NCBI GenBank assembly: GCA_022827405.1
Contig: JAJDTA010000180.1
Coordinates: forward strand, 1-37,822
Direction of reading: 5' to 3'
Length of the DNA stretch: 37,822 nucleotides
Source of the DNA: Acidimicrobiia bacterium
GTDB taxonomy: Bacteria > Actinomycetota > Acidimicrobiia > Acidimicrobiales > Bin134
The notes under the pieces are model-generated. The model was not told the origin of the DNA. It did no database searches and saw nothing but the letters and a program-made list of their open reading frames with translations. Positions 7,467-16,433 of this stretch are shown here, in pieces. Numbering within the stretch: the first letter of the stretch is position 1; each line of letters opens with the position of its first letter. A program made the position numbers and the translations under genes.

Positions 7467-10003
7467 CACCTCCGTGGATGGTGCTTGAGGCGGCAGGCAA
7501 AGAGCCAATCCCGCCCCCGCGTTCCACGCCCCGTGACAAGCTCCACACGCCAGCGCATCGTGACCAAGCCAATTCGCGGGATCCTGGTTGGGCAGCGATC
7601 CGCAGTGCGTTCGAAGCAGAACGCATGCGAGTTGAGACTGAGGTTGGTTCTGAAGAGCCAGAGCTTGTTGTGGTTATCGAGGTGGCGCAGTCCGTCGAGG
7701 CGTTTCTTGAGAAGGTCGAGAACATTGAGGGGCTGGAGTTCTTGTTCGAAGACGCAGACGAGCGCGCCCCAGATGAGGACTTCCACAAACTCCGCAAGAG
7801 GAAGGACGCTGACGAATACTCCAGAACGGGTTCGACAACTCTCGCGTCGACTGTCTACTTCGTGTTCACCGACGCTGTGGCTGTTACTCAGTTGCTTTCA
7901 TTATGGAACCAATTCAAAACAGATCCGTCCAAGCCGCTTCCGATGCCATGGAAGAAGGTCTTCACTCAGCAAGTCGAGGATGTCCGACCTTGGGGGCCGC
8001 AGGACCGGTTGACAGAGACTCTGGCCAATGCTGTTCAGGCTGCCGAATGGGCACGAGTGGAACTGATGTCTTTGGAGGTCGAACTCTGGTACAGGCGAGA
8101 CCCGGCGGCCCGCGTGGACGCAAGTACTCGCGTCAGGGAACAGGTCTTGACCTCAGGGGGACAGGTACGTCATGAGTGCGTGATTGACGGCATCGACTAT
8201 CACGCGTTGTTGGTTGAGCTTCCGGTTAAGGAGATCCAGTCCTTCTTTGCCGAAGACCCAACAGGCCTCGTCGCTGCGAAACAGGTTATGTACCTGCACC
8301 GAAGCGCACAAGGGTCGGTTCGCAGGCTTGATTCTGATGGGGAAGCGCCTGCCGTCACGATCGAGGCGGAAATGCCCTCGGGCTCACCACGGGTGGCACT
8401 ACTTGATGGCCTTCCGATGTCGAATCATGACTTGCTCAGCGGCCGATTGCTGATTGATGACCCTGATGGTCTTGAGGAGCTTTACGAGGTAAAGCATCGC
8501 CGCCATGGACCTGCGATCGCTTCCGTGATTATTCACGGCGACCTTTCTGCCGCACGCGATGTGCTGGGGCGGCCCCTGTATGTGCGGCCTGTTCTTGAGT
8601 GGCCTGACAACGACGAGTCGCCAGAGCGTTTCCCTAGGGCTGAACTCATTTGCGACGTCATTCATCGCGCCATTGTCCGAATGTGTGAAGGCAAGGAGGG
8701 CGATCCGCCTGCAGCACCAACGGTGAAGATCGTGAACCTTTCCATCGGCGACCCTGATCGTCAGCTTGCCCGTCGGGTAAGCCCGCTAGCGCGGCTGTTG
8801 GATTATTTGGCTGAACGATACGATTTACTCTTCATTGTGTCTGCTGGAAACCACCCCCAGTCGATCCAGTATGTACCCCTGACAGGGAGCCTCAGCGCAG
8901 ACCTACGTCTCGCGATCAGCAACGACCTTCTCGATCGCCGATTGCTCGCGCCCGCGGAATCGGTTAACTCCCTGACAGTAGGGGCTCTGAACTCAGATCG
9001 AAGCGACACCGTGATGAACCAAGCAAATCGTATCGAACCGGCTGAGGCTGGATCCCCGGCGCTGTATTCGGCTGTCGGTCGCGGTTTCAGTCGTTCTGTG
9101 AAGCCAGAAGTGCTTGCCCCGGGTGGCCGCCAGCTATACACCGAGTCATTTGACCAAGGTCAACCAGAACGGGAAATAAAGCCAATCCATAACGTGTCCA
9201 TGGGTCCTGGCATCCTCGTTGCCCAACCAGGGCCAGCCGGATCATCGGTGTCCGCTGAGTACTGGCGAGGCACAAGCCTGGCCGCGGGCCACGTGACGCG
9301 ATTCGCCTCGGATATATTGGACCGGCTGGAAATGCTGCAAGTCGACAGAGGCAACGAGGTCATACCTGATACATCACTAGCGGTTCTGACCAAGGCCCTT
9401 GTCGTGCATGCGTCGAGTTGGGGCAAACCGGCAAAGTGGGAGGCCGACGCCGGTCTGAATGGGTCAACTAGACGTGCGGAGATGAGTCGCCTTGCAGGAT
9501 ACGGGAAAGTGTCACCGCTCTGGCTGTTCGAGAATGCTCCACATCGGGCGACATTGATAGCCACCGACGTCCTCGACGTAGATGAACAAGTCTTTTACGA
9601 GATTCCGTTGCCGCAGGGGCTTCGGTCTTCGACACACTGGCGCCGACTCCGATTGACGTTGGCATGGTTTTCCCCGATCAACCCGAGACACCAGCGATAC
9701 CGTCAAGCTCGACTGGGGCTGGAAATCCCTGGAGCAAGCCGTTCCCTGCTCGAGATTGATCGTGCCGAGGTGCACAAAGACACAGCTACTCGCGGCACGG
9801 TGCAACACGAGTTGCTCGAGGGCACCGATGCACCGGTGTTTAGCGATGGCGACGCATTTGGAGTGACTGTGTCGTGTAGGTCGGGCGCGGGGGCACTCAC
9901 CGGTGAAGTACGGTTTGGTTTGGCGGTCACCCTTGAGGTGCGTCTGGAAGCGAACATCGCTATACGCGAGCAGATGCGCGAACGAGTCAGGTTGCCTGGC
10001 TAG
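7445..10003 (+). CDS. ietS: S8 (subtilisin-like) serine protease, IetS-like
   Basis: 852 residues. The catalytic triad is intact and in S8 order: Asp321 in VALLDGLP, His354 in HRRHGPAIA and Ser611 in GTSLAAGH, with the oxyanion asparagine N469 in SAGNHP. About 310 residues precede the protease domain and about 240 follow it, so it is much longer than secreted subtilases. No signal peptide is seen, so it should act inside the cell, like other defence-associated subtilases. The GTG start at 7445 lies within the end of the ATPase gene and has no strong ribosome site, which suggests translational coupling. Presumably the ATPase restrains or activates the protease, which cleaves cell or phage proteins; the target is unknown. 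Confidence 0.83.
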   Translation: MAEPEELTPPWMVLEAAGKEPIPPPRSTPRDKLHTPAHRDQANSRDPGWAAIRSAFEAERMRVETEVGSEEPELVVVIEVAQSVEAFLEKVENIEGLEFLFEDADERAPDEDFHKLRKRKDADEYSRTGSTTLASTVYFVFTDAVAVTQLLSLWNQFKTDPSKPLPMPWKKVFTQQVEDVRPWGPQDRLTETLANAVQAAEWARVELMSLEVELWYRRDPAARVDASTRVREQVLTSGGQVRHECVIDGIDYHALLVELPVKEIQSFFAEDPTGLVAAKQVMYLHRSAQGSVRRLDSDGEAPAVTIEAEMPSGSPRVALLDGLPMSNHDLLSGRLLIDDPDGLEELYEVKHRRHGPAIASVIIHGDLSAARDVLGRPLYVRPVLEWPDNDESPERFPRAELICDVIHRAIVRMCEGKEGDPPAAPTVKIVNLSIGDPDRQLARRVSPLARLLDYLAERYDLLFIVSAGNHPQSIQYVPLTGSLSADLRLAISNDLLDRRLLAPAESVNSLTVGALNSDRSDTVMNQANRIEPAEAGSPALYSAVGRGFSRSVKPEVLAPGGRQLYTESFDQGQPEREIKPIHNVSMGPGILVAQPGPAGSSVSAEYWRGTSLAAGHVTRFASDILDRLEMLQVDRGNEVIPDTSLAVLTKALVVHASSWGKPAKWEADAGLNGSTRRAEMSRLAGYGKVSPLWLFENAPHRATLIATDVLDVDEQVFYEIPLPQGLRSSTHWRRLRLTLAWFSPINPRHQRYRQARLGLEIPGASRSLLEIDRAEVHKDTATRGTVQHELLEGTDAPVFSDGDAFGVTVSCRSGAGALTGEVRFGLAVTLEVRLEANIAIREQMRERVRLPG

Positions 10004-10027
10004 CAGAACTGATTGTTGGAGTTCTGC
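10003..10027 (+). terminator. Stem-loop at the end of the ATPase-protease operon
   Basis: GCAGAACT-GATTGTTGG-AGTTCTGC: perfect eight-base arms and a nine-base loop that begins on the last base of the protease stop codon. No U-run follows, so it may be a Rho-type or mRNA-stabilising hairpin rather than a classical intrinsic terminator. Confidence 0.5.
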
Positions 10028-10297
10028 CTATAGCCGCTGAAGTCGGGTGTGACCTTGTAGAAGACCTTTTGGCAACTGGGAGCCTTCAAGTCGGAACATC
10101 GATTAAGCGTTCTGCCTGTCGATAATCACTTAACCCATGTAGACGGCTGAGCGACTATTAGCCCAATCGGCTCTAGGTGCTGTCGTTACCGACTGCGTTT
10201 CGGAGATGGCTCACAGGAGTCGCGCGGTCGTTTGAACCAGAATCTGAGCCTCCCCGGGTATTGCGCAGTACCTGGATAGGTTCAGAGGCCGACACGG

Positions 10298-12241
10298 TTG
10301 ATGCGCAAAACTGTCGCTCTTGAGGTCTATAACAGGAGTGTGAGCTGGACACCGACATCTGAGCAGCGGGCGATCATCGCGCATGACGCCACACGCAATG
10401 GCCGTGTTCTCGCGGGCCCAGGGACAGGCAAGAGCGCGACGGTCATCCGGATGATGCTTGAGATGGCTGGCGATGGTGCCGGTAGAGGGAAGCTATTGAC
10501 CTTCACCAGGGCTGCGACGAATGAGTTGAAGGAGAAGGTGGCAGGGCATCCCGAGGCTTTGGAGAGTCCTAGCACGATCCACTCGTTCGCAGTCTCCACG
10601 ATTCTGGCTAATCCACAGGCTTCTAGTCTCCCCGAACCCCTTCGGATCGCCGATGACTGGGAGTGGGACGGGCTTATCTGTACCCACCTCAAGGACCTTG
10701 TCGGCTGTGGTGCCAAGAGCATCAAGCGGGCGCGTGCTGAGATGGCATCCAACTGGGAGTCGCTTGAGCGCACCATTGATCCCGACCTTCCAGAAGAGAT
10801 CCGCAATCGATTCGCCGGATTTTGGGAGAGGCATCGGTTTGTCTTCGGATATTCGCTGCTGGCGGAATTGCCCTTTCGACTATTACAAGCACTGGAAGAC
10901 CACCCAGATCTGCGTTTGGGCGACTGGGAAGTGATGGTTGTTGACGAGTATCAGGATCTCAACCTATGCGACATCTCCGTGCTCAAACAGATCAGCAATC
11001 GGGGACGTTGTCTGGTCGCGGTCGGAGACGACGACCAGTCGATCTACTCTTTCCGGCGCGCACATCCCAGGGGGATCCAGCAGTTTGTGGAGGATGACTA
11101 CCCCGGAGCAGCCGACTACACGCTGTCGATCAGCCACCGCTGTGGGTCGAAAATCCTCAACTGGGCGCTACATGTCATCGAGGGCCTCCCAGGCCGATCA
11201 GTGCGCCCCCCGCTGACACCGGCTTCTCATTGCCCCCCAGGAGAGGCAAGGTATCTCAGGTTCAAGAGTGGGGTTGCGGAGGCACAAGGCGTAGCTCGGT
11301 TGGTGGAGTGGTTGATGCGCTCGAAGGGGATTGCGCCCGAAGACATCGCCGTGCTCTTCCGCACCAACCACAACAACGCGTGGTCAACGCCTCTACAGCA
11401 AGAACTCCGGAAACTAGAAATCCCTGTCATCAATCCTGACGAGGTGGCACAAATGCTAAGTGAATCGCCAAATCGGCGGCTGCTGGCCGTCGCACGCCTC
11501 CTCGTAGACCGAGACGACTCCCTCGCCTGGTGGACAATCCTTGAGCTGACAAGTGGGGTAGGCCCGAAAGTCAGGGATCACTTCTACGACCGAGCGATGT
11601 CCACCTCGGCCACCTTTGCTGCGAAGTTGCTCTCCGAATATGCAGACGTGTTCCCTGATCTGCGCCCGGCGTCTCGGGACAAAGTGCTGTCCGCGATACG
11701 ACCCGTCCTCGATCTGATCGGCACAATCGATATCTCGGGGGCTGACCTTGGAGAAAGCGGTTGGGGAACATGGCTGGCAGAACGGGCCGGAGACTTCGGC
11801 GGATGCGAAGATCGCTTCCACGACCTCTTGGTGGACCTAGACGAGGAAGTTGATCGCAGCGAGGGCCTAGGCAGGTTCCTCAGCCAGATCCAATCCGTAG
11901 GCAAAGACCTCCGCACAGGGCGTGCAGCCCAGGCAGTGCGACTGATGACCATGGCAAGCTCCAAAGGTCTGACGGTTCGCGCCGCAATCGTCGTCGGCGT
12001 CGAACAGGGCATAATTCCGTACCCAGACAGCAATCCCGCCGAAGAGCGCCGGCTGCTTTATGTCGCAATGACCAGATCCACCGACTTTCTATATCTGACA
12101 TGGGCAGGAACACGCACAGGGCCCACAGCAAGGACAGGAACAGAGAAAGTGGCAACAGGACGAAACCGCTCACCACTGTTGACCCACAGCCAAGTCAGAC
12201 CAGAGTCAGCCGACGACTACCTGTCCTCGATCGGAGCTTGA
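10298..12241 (+). CDS. UvrD/Rep-like superfamily 1A DNA helicase
   Basis: About 647 residues, 3'-5' helicase of the UvrD/PcrA type. Motifs in order: Q-motif-like TPTSEQRAII, Walker A AGPGTGKS (39-46), motif Ia TFTRAATNEL (68-77), motif II VVDEYQD (214-220), motif III GDDDQSIYSFR (243-253), motif IV-like ISHRCGS, and the C-terminal motifs TMASSKGL and EERRLLYVAMTR. It is shorter than housekeeping UvrD (about 720-780). The sequence begins TTG-ATG (10298/10301); GTG at 10340 would start right at the Q-motif, so the start is uncertain. It lies between the ATPase-protease pair and the NaeI-type R-M genes in the same orientation, which suggests a defence role such as processing or loading at cleaved DNA. 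About 270 bp upstream (10028-10297) holds no gene. Confidence 0.87.
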   Translation: MMRKTVALEVYNRSVSWTPTSEQRAIIAHDATRNGRVLAGPGTGKSATVIRMMLEMAGDGAGRGKLLTFTRAATNELKEKVAGHPEALESPSTIHSFAVSTILANPQASSLPEPLRIADDWEWDGLICTHLKDLVGCGAKSIKRARAEMASNWESLERTIDPDLPEEIRNRFAGFWERHRFVFGYSLLAELPFRLLQALEDHPDLRLGDWEVMVVDEYQDLNLCDISVLKQISNRGRCLVAVGDDDQSIYSFRRAHPRGIQQFVEDDYPGAADYTLSISHRCGSKILNWALHVIEGLPGRSVRPPLTPASHCPPGEARYLRFKSGVAEAQGVARLVEWLMRSKGIAPEDIAVLFRTNHNNAWSTPLQQELRKLEIPVINPDEVAQMLSESPNRRLLAVARLLVDRDDSLAWWTILELTSGVGPKVRDHFYDRAMSTSATFAAKLLSEYADVFPDLRPASRDKVLSAIRPVLDLIGTIDISGADLGESGWGTWLAERAGDFGGCEDRFHDLLVDLDEEVDRSEGLGRFLSQIQSVGKDLRTGRAAQAVRLMTMASSKGLTVRAAIVVGVEQGIIPYPDSNPAEERRLLYVAMTRSTDFLYLTWAGTRTGPTARTGTEKVATGRNRSPLLTHSQVRPESADDYLSSIGA

Positions 12242-12403
12242 GCAACGAGCTGACTTCAAGGACCCCCGACATGGCCTGCATTGAACAGCTCCGGGAGACA
12301 CTGGTGTCAGCAAACTCATAAAGTGTCGCTCGTCTCCTGATAATGACATCAGTGTGAGTCGAGATCGCACTACCGTCTACATCAAGGAAGCGAGGGATCC
12401 AGG

Positions 12404-13474
12404 ATGTCCAGAACCATCCGCTCGATCGACCTGTTTGCGGGAGCAGGTGGCCTATCTCTGGGGTTCGACCTAGCAAACGATGAGCTCGATGGCATGAGGT
12501 TTGAGCCTGTCTTCGCTGTTGAGCATGATCCTGCTGCGGCGCTGACCTATAAGACCAACTTCGGAGTGGGCGTGTACGACGGCGACATCGAGGGATTTGA
12601 CCCGATCACCTACCCAGAAGCGGAACTTATCGTCGGCGGGCCTCCCTGCCAGGGGTTTTCCCCGCTCGGCCGTGACCGAGATGACGAGTCTCGCTCTCAG
12701 CTGAACGCGCTCTGGGAGCACTATCTGGCTGCGGTGGAGCGTGTAGAGCCGTTGGCCTTTGTCATCGAAAACGTCCCTGAGTTCCAAAAGTCAGCGGAGT
12801 TCGAAGAGCTGTGCCGTCGGCTGTCGTCCCACCCTCTACTGCGTGAGTACAGCTACAGCTATGGAGTGCTGAATGCAGTTGATTACGGGGTGCCGCAGAG
12901 CAGGCGCCGGGGCATCTTTGTGGCAGTTCGGGGCAATGGGGTTCCCTGGCCTCCGCCCCCTACGCATGGAGATGGCCCAATCGGCCAGGAGCCAGTCCAG
13001 ACAGTGCGCCATGCCATAGGAGACCTGCCGCCGAAGCCGACAACCGATCAGCCGGTCATGAGGGACGGGTTCCAAGACCTACACATCCGCCGAAACCCGC
13101 GACCAACCTCCCTTGAGCGGTATCAGGCAATCCCCGAGGGCGGCAACCGATTCGATCTCCAGCGGGCACGACCAGATCTGACCCCTGCCTGCTGGGCCAA
13201 CAAGCCAACGGGCACGACCGACGTCATGGGCAGGCTGTGGTGGGATCGGCCTAGCTTCACGATCCGCACCGAGTTCTACAAGCCCGAGAAGGGCCGTTAC
13301 CTGCACCCCAACGAAGACCGCCCAATCACTCACCGTGAAGCGGCTCGACTACAGACCTTCCCCGACGCGTTCATCTTCGAGGGCACCAAGATCGAAATCG
13401 CCCGGCAGATTGGCAACGCTGTCCCCCCGATACTTGGCAAGGCCATCGCCCTTCATCTCGCCAAGCTGCTCTGA
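12404..13474 (+). CDS. DNA (cytosine-5) methyltransferase of the NaeI-type R-M system
   Basis: 356 residues with all main m5C methyltransferase motifs: motif I DLFAGAGG (9-16), the catalytic loop GGPPCQGFS with Cys82, motif VI ENV (122-124), motif VIII QSRRR (165-169) and motif X GNAVPP near the C-terminus. It transfers a methyl group from S-adenosylmethionine to C5 of cytosine in the recognition site. A GAGGGATCCAGG leader precedes the ATG. The next gene, 51 bp downstream, is a close relative of restriction enzyme NaeI, so the expected target is GCCGGC or a variant; the target-recognition region (about 190-320) does not prove this by eye. Confidence 0.92.
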   Translation: MSRTIRSIDLFAGAGGLSLGFDLANDELDGMRFEPVFAVEHDPAAALTYKTNFGVGVYDGDIEGFDPITYPEAELIVGGPPCQGFSPLGRDRDDESRSQLNALWEHYLAAVERVEPLAFVIENVPEFQKSAEFEELCRRLSSHPLLREYSYSYGVLNAVDYGVPQSRRRGIFVAVRGNGVPWPPPPTHGDGPIGQEPVQTVRHAIGDLPPKPTTDQPVMRDGFQDLHIRRNPRPTSLERYQAIPEGGNRFDLQRARPDLTPACWANKPTGTTDVMGRLWWDRPSFTIRTEFYKPEKGRYLHPNEDRPITHREAARLQTFPDAFIFEGTKIEIARQIGNAVPPILGKAIALHLAKLL

Positions 13475-13525
13475 ATGGAGAGATTGGGTTGACGATCAAG
13501 GCACTGTTCAGTAGGACTTCGCCCG

Positions 13526-14431
13526 GTGAGCCAAACACGCGACCCTGAGCTAGACGCAGTAGCCGAGGAACTCATGGGCATCCGGGACTTTGAGAGCCGG
13601 GTAGCCACCGTTCTGCGAGACACGCTCGATCAGCTCTACGACGGCCAGCGCACTGGCCGGTACAAGTGGGACCAGCTCCACAAGACGGAAAAAACTCACT
13701 GCGGAACTCTGGTCGAGATCAACATGCAGCGCGAGTTCAAGTTCGCCGATGGTGACAAGCTCGACTACAAGATCGCCGACATCGAAGTGGACTGTAAGTA
13801 CTCCCAGAGGCTCGGCGGTTGGATGATCCCCGTAGAGGCCCGAGGCGAAGTGTGCATGGTGATCTGGGCTGACGATGGCAAGTCGGTATGGACAATGGGG
13901 TTGGTTAGAGCGCTCAAGGAAATGCTCACAAAGGGAGGAAACAGAGACAGGAAGGCCAGCCTCAGCCAAGCCGGGATGTCAACGGTGCGCTGGCTGTTCC
14001 AGGAGAGCGAACTCCCTCCAAATGTCCTCCTCCAGATCCCGGAAGCAGATGTCAACCACATCATGGAGCCGAAGTCTGGGGCCGAGAGGATCCGACGCCT
14101 ATTCCGCACCGTCCAAGGTCAGCGCATCGGCCGTGGCGTCGTGGCTACCGTCGCCCAACAAGCCGACTATATGAAGCGAATCCGCGGCAACGGAGGTGCC
14201 CGCAGCCAACTTCGTGAAGAGGGAATCATCATCCTCGGCCAGTACGAAGCTCATAGAGAGATCGCACGTCAACTTGGACTCCCAGTGCCGGGCAAAGGCG
14301 AGTCGATCAGCGCCCGGGTCTATCCAGCCAACCCAAACGCGCCTTATTCTGTTTGCATAGAGCAGAGTTGGTGGCGCTTCGCAGGCGAAGGCGAACCTGA
14401 AGTCGCTGCACCTCAACTGCCCGTCAATTGA
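13526..14431 (+). CDS. NaeI-type type IIE restriction endonuclease
   Basis: 301 residues (GTG start) that match NaeI (317 residues) over most of their length as I remember that sequence, including DTLDQLYDGQRTGRY and LHKTEKTHCGTLVEIN. NaeI active-site residues E70, D86, D95 and K97 correspond to E64, D80, D89 and K91 here, all at a constant offset of six, so catalysis should be intact. NaeI Leu43, whose change to Lys turns NaeI into a topoisomerase, corresponds to Leu37 and is retained. The C-terminal half corresponds to the CAP-like effector-DNA-binding domain (ATVAQQADYMKRIRGNGGARS). Type IIE enzymes need a second copy of the site for activation. The methyltransferase gene is immediately upstream. 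Lacks about 16 residues overall versus NaeI, mainly at the N-terminus and C-terminus. Confidence 0.93.
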   Translation: MSQTRDPELDAVAEELMGIRDFESRVATVLRDTLDQLYDGQRTGRYKWDQLHKTEKTHCGTLVEINMQREFKFADGDKLDYKIADIEVDCKYSQRLGGWMIPVEARGEVCMVIWADDGKSVWTMGLVRALKEMLTKGGNRDRKASLSQAGMSTVRWLFQESELPPNVLLQIPEADVNHIMEPKSGAERIRRLFRTVQGQRIGRGVVATVAQQADYMKRIRGNGGARSQLREEGIIILGQYEAHREIARQLGLPVPGKGESISARVYPANPNAPYSVCIEQSWWRFAGEGEPEVAAPQLPVN

Positions 14432-14514
14432 TTGCACTCGTCAATTGGCCGGTTGGATTGGTGGCAGCGCTGTGGTGAGGTCTGGCCTGCGGAAGTTTCA
14501 CCGAGAAGTGGAAC

Positions 14515-14520
14515 TATAAT
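14515..14520 (+). promoter_or_regulatory. Consensus -10 box before the repeat membrane protein
   Basis: A perfect TATAAT lies in an AT-rich patch (ACTATAATATAGG) about 85 bp before the chosen start at 14605. No good -35 is visible. It suggests that the membrane protein has its own promoter and is not merely read through from the restriction gene. Confidence 0.45.
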
Positions 14521-14604
14521 ATAGGTAGGAGTGGTCGCGGATCTGGCGTGTCCGTGGCTCACGTTTCATTGGTAATATGCGCTAAGGGTTTAAGAGGAAG
14601 TTAT

Positions 14605-15306
14605 ATGACAAGACACGATTATAGAAGCAGGCAAACCTCAGTGTTGTCTCGATTGGACTTAGCAAGTAGAAGTGCATTGAGTTCCAGTGATGCGTTCTCT
14701 GGCGCTGAAGCCTTCACTTCTCGTGTGTTGGCGGAGCATGAGGCCAGGTTTAAGAAGCTGTCCAGCATGATGGCTGGGGACGCGTTGAGATTTCAGGAGC
14801 CGTTCTCGAGTGTCGCAGCGATGACACAGCGTCTGTCGGGCGACGTGGCGAAAGCCTTGGGTGCTGGTGTGTTGGCGGAGCATGAGGCCAGGTTTAAGAA
14901 GCTGTCCAGCATGATGGCTGGGGACGCGTTGAGATTTCAGGAGCCGTTCTCGGGTGTCGCAGCGATGACACAGCGTCTGTCGGGCGACGTGGCGCAAGCC
15001 TTGGGTGCTGCGGATGATGAATATGGAGGTAGAACATCCGACGGAGATCTAGGCGAAGTCAATGAATGGGGTGATGCACTGGTATGTTTCAAATATTGTC
15101 TTTTAGTTCTAGCGGTCGTTTATTTCCTTATGGCCGCGGGAGGAATGTTGGCATTTACTCCAGATGACATGGAGGGTACGCTGACCGCAATTCAAGTCAT
15201 GACTTATGGCATCTACCATGAGATTATGAACAACGCCACTTTGGCTTCTCTATTGTTAATATTTCAACTGTCGTTTTGGTTGCCAAACAAACGCAAGAGA
15301 GAGTAG
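14605..15306 (+). CDS. Unrecognised protein with 48-residue tandem repeat and two C-terminal membrane segments
   Basis: I do not recognise this protein. From ATG 14605 (AGAGGAAG ribosome site five bases upstream) it has 233 residues; an upstream in-frame GTG at 14548 is less likely. Residues 41-88 and 89-136 are two nearly identical 48-residue units (VLAEHEARFKKLSSMM...). Each looks amphipathic and helical and could form a coiled coil. Two hydrophobic segments follow (about 158-184 and 211-227), with a basic tail (NKRKRE), so the repeats should sit on one side of the membrane with the C-terminus in the cytoplasm. The sequence is poorer in GC than its surroundings. It follows a restriction system in a defence island, so a membrane effector is possible. 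That is inference. Confidence 0.7.
   Translation: MTRHDYRSRQTSVLSRLDLASRSALSSSDAFSGAEAFTSRVLAEHEARFKKLSSMMAGDALRFQEPFSSVAAMTQRLSGDVAKALGAGVLAEHEARFKKLSSMMAGDALRFQEPFSGVAAMTQRLSGDVAQALGAADDEYGGRTSDGDLGEVNEWGDALVCFKYCLLVLAVVYFLMAAGGMLAFTPDDMEGTLTAIQVMTYGIYHEIMNNATLASLLLIFQLSFWLPNKRKRE
14725..15012 (+). repeat. Recent tandem duplication of 144 bp inside a gene
   Basis: Units 14725-14868 and 14869-15012 differ at only two bases up to 15010: A/G giving Ser/Gly, and A/C giving Lys/Gln. The unit is exactly 48 codons, so copy number can change without breaking the frame. Confidence 0.95.
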
Positions 15307-15467
15307 CTAGTCTATAGCGCATTATGGATTCCCTGAGGTATGGAACCTGATAGGCAGTAGCAGAAGAGGTCGCTTTGGTGCAGTTAATGCGACGATTATC
15401 TATGTCGATAAAGACATCAACTCCGTTGGTAGCATACCTTTGGTTCATGTGACTGCCCGGAGCTGAC

Positions 15468-16367
15468 TCAGCCAATAGAAGGTGGTTGCCGGTTGGCTGT
15501 GAGGCCTCTTTCTCGGTTGTCTTGGCATACGACATCGAAACCAATCAGCTCGGGGTTGGTGGGGGCTAGGCGGTGGATCATGGTTTGGATGGCTTCGGGG
15601 TTGTTGTCGATTAAGAGGTAGTCGCGGTTGAGTTTGGCGGCGGCTTCGCCGAGGGTGCCGCTGCCGGCGAAGAAGTCGAGTAGCAGGTCGCCGGGTTTGG
15701 AGTGGACCTTCACCAGGCGCTCGAGGACGCCGAGGGGCTTTTGGGTGGCGTAGCCGGTTTTCTCTTTGCCGTTGGGACTGACGATGGTGTGCCACCAGAC
15801 GTCGGTGGGGGTCTTGCCCCGGGCGGCCTTTTCCTTGCCGACCAGGCCGGGGGCCATGTAGGGGATCCTGTCCATCTCCTCGTAGCAGAACGTGTAGTCG
15901 GACGGGTCTTTGGCGTACCACAGGATGCTGTCGTGTTTGGCCGACCACTTCTTCTTGGAGCGGGCGCCGTAGTCGTAGGCCCAGATGATCTCGTTCATGA
16001 AGGAGTCTCGGCCGAAGATCTGGTCGAGCAGCACCTTGCAGTAGTGGACCTCGCGGTAGTCGATGTGCAGGAAGAAGCTGCCGGTGGCGGCGAGCACCCG
16101 GTGGGCTTCTTCGAATCGGGGGGCGAGGAACGCCATGTAGTCGTCGAAGACGTCCTCGTAGCCCGACTTGCCGAGGTGGATCGTTTGGTAGCGGCGACCA
16201 GCGAAACCGGTCCGGTCGCCATTGGCCTCGTCGTGAACGGTTTTGATCCGGTCGCGCTCTTGCCGCTTGCCGGTGTTGAACGGTGGATCAATGTAGATGA
16301 GGTCGACGCTGGCGTCGGGCAAGCCCTGCAACACCGGCAGGTTGTCGCCAAAGACGATTTTGCCCAT
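15468..16367 (-). CDS. Site-specific DNA methyltransferase, beta class (N6-adenine or N4-cytosine)
   Basis: 299 residues from ATG 16367. The catalytic motif IV DPPF (27-30) comes before the SAM-binding FAGSGT (233-238), the order that defines the beta class of amino-methyltransferases, and the QKP segment (209-211) lies between them. The start at 16367 gives MGKIVFGDNLPVLQGL, the usual family beginning; open frame up to 16505 would add residues that run into the neighbouring toxin gene. No restriction enzyme is adjacent on its strand, so it is either an orphan methyltransferase or serves a partner elsewhere. It is divergent from hicA and convergent with the repeat membrane protein; 15307-15467 holds nothing clear. 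Confidence 0.88.
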   Translation of the reverse strand: MGKIVFGDNLPVLQGLPDASVDLIYIDPPFNTGKRQERDRIKTVHDEANGDRTGFAGRRYQTIHLGKSGYEDVFDDYMAFLAPRFEEAHRVLAATGSFFLHIDYREVHYCKVLLDQIFGRDSFMNEIIWAYDYGARSKKKWSAKHDSILWYAKDPSDYTFCYEEMDRIPYMAPGLVGKEKAARGKTPTDVWWHTIVSPNGKEKTGYATQKPLGVLERLVKVHSKPGDLLLDFFAGSGTLGEAAAKLNRDYLLIDNNPEAIQTMIHRLAPTNPELIGFDVVCQDNRERGLTANRQPPSIG

Positions 16368-16433
16368 CTCGGCCAATCCTAGTAGCCCGATTGCCAATTT
16401 CCCGGTATATTGAAAATCATTGAAAAGGACGGA

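Noticed and set aside
14659-14997. Minus-strand frame encoding a repeated peptide opposite the 48-residue duplication
   Set aside because: Its repeat simply mirrors the duplicated DNA; it has no ribosome site, and the plus-strand frame has a good start and membrane segments.
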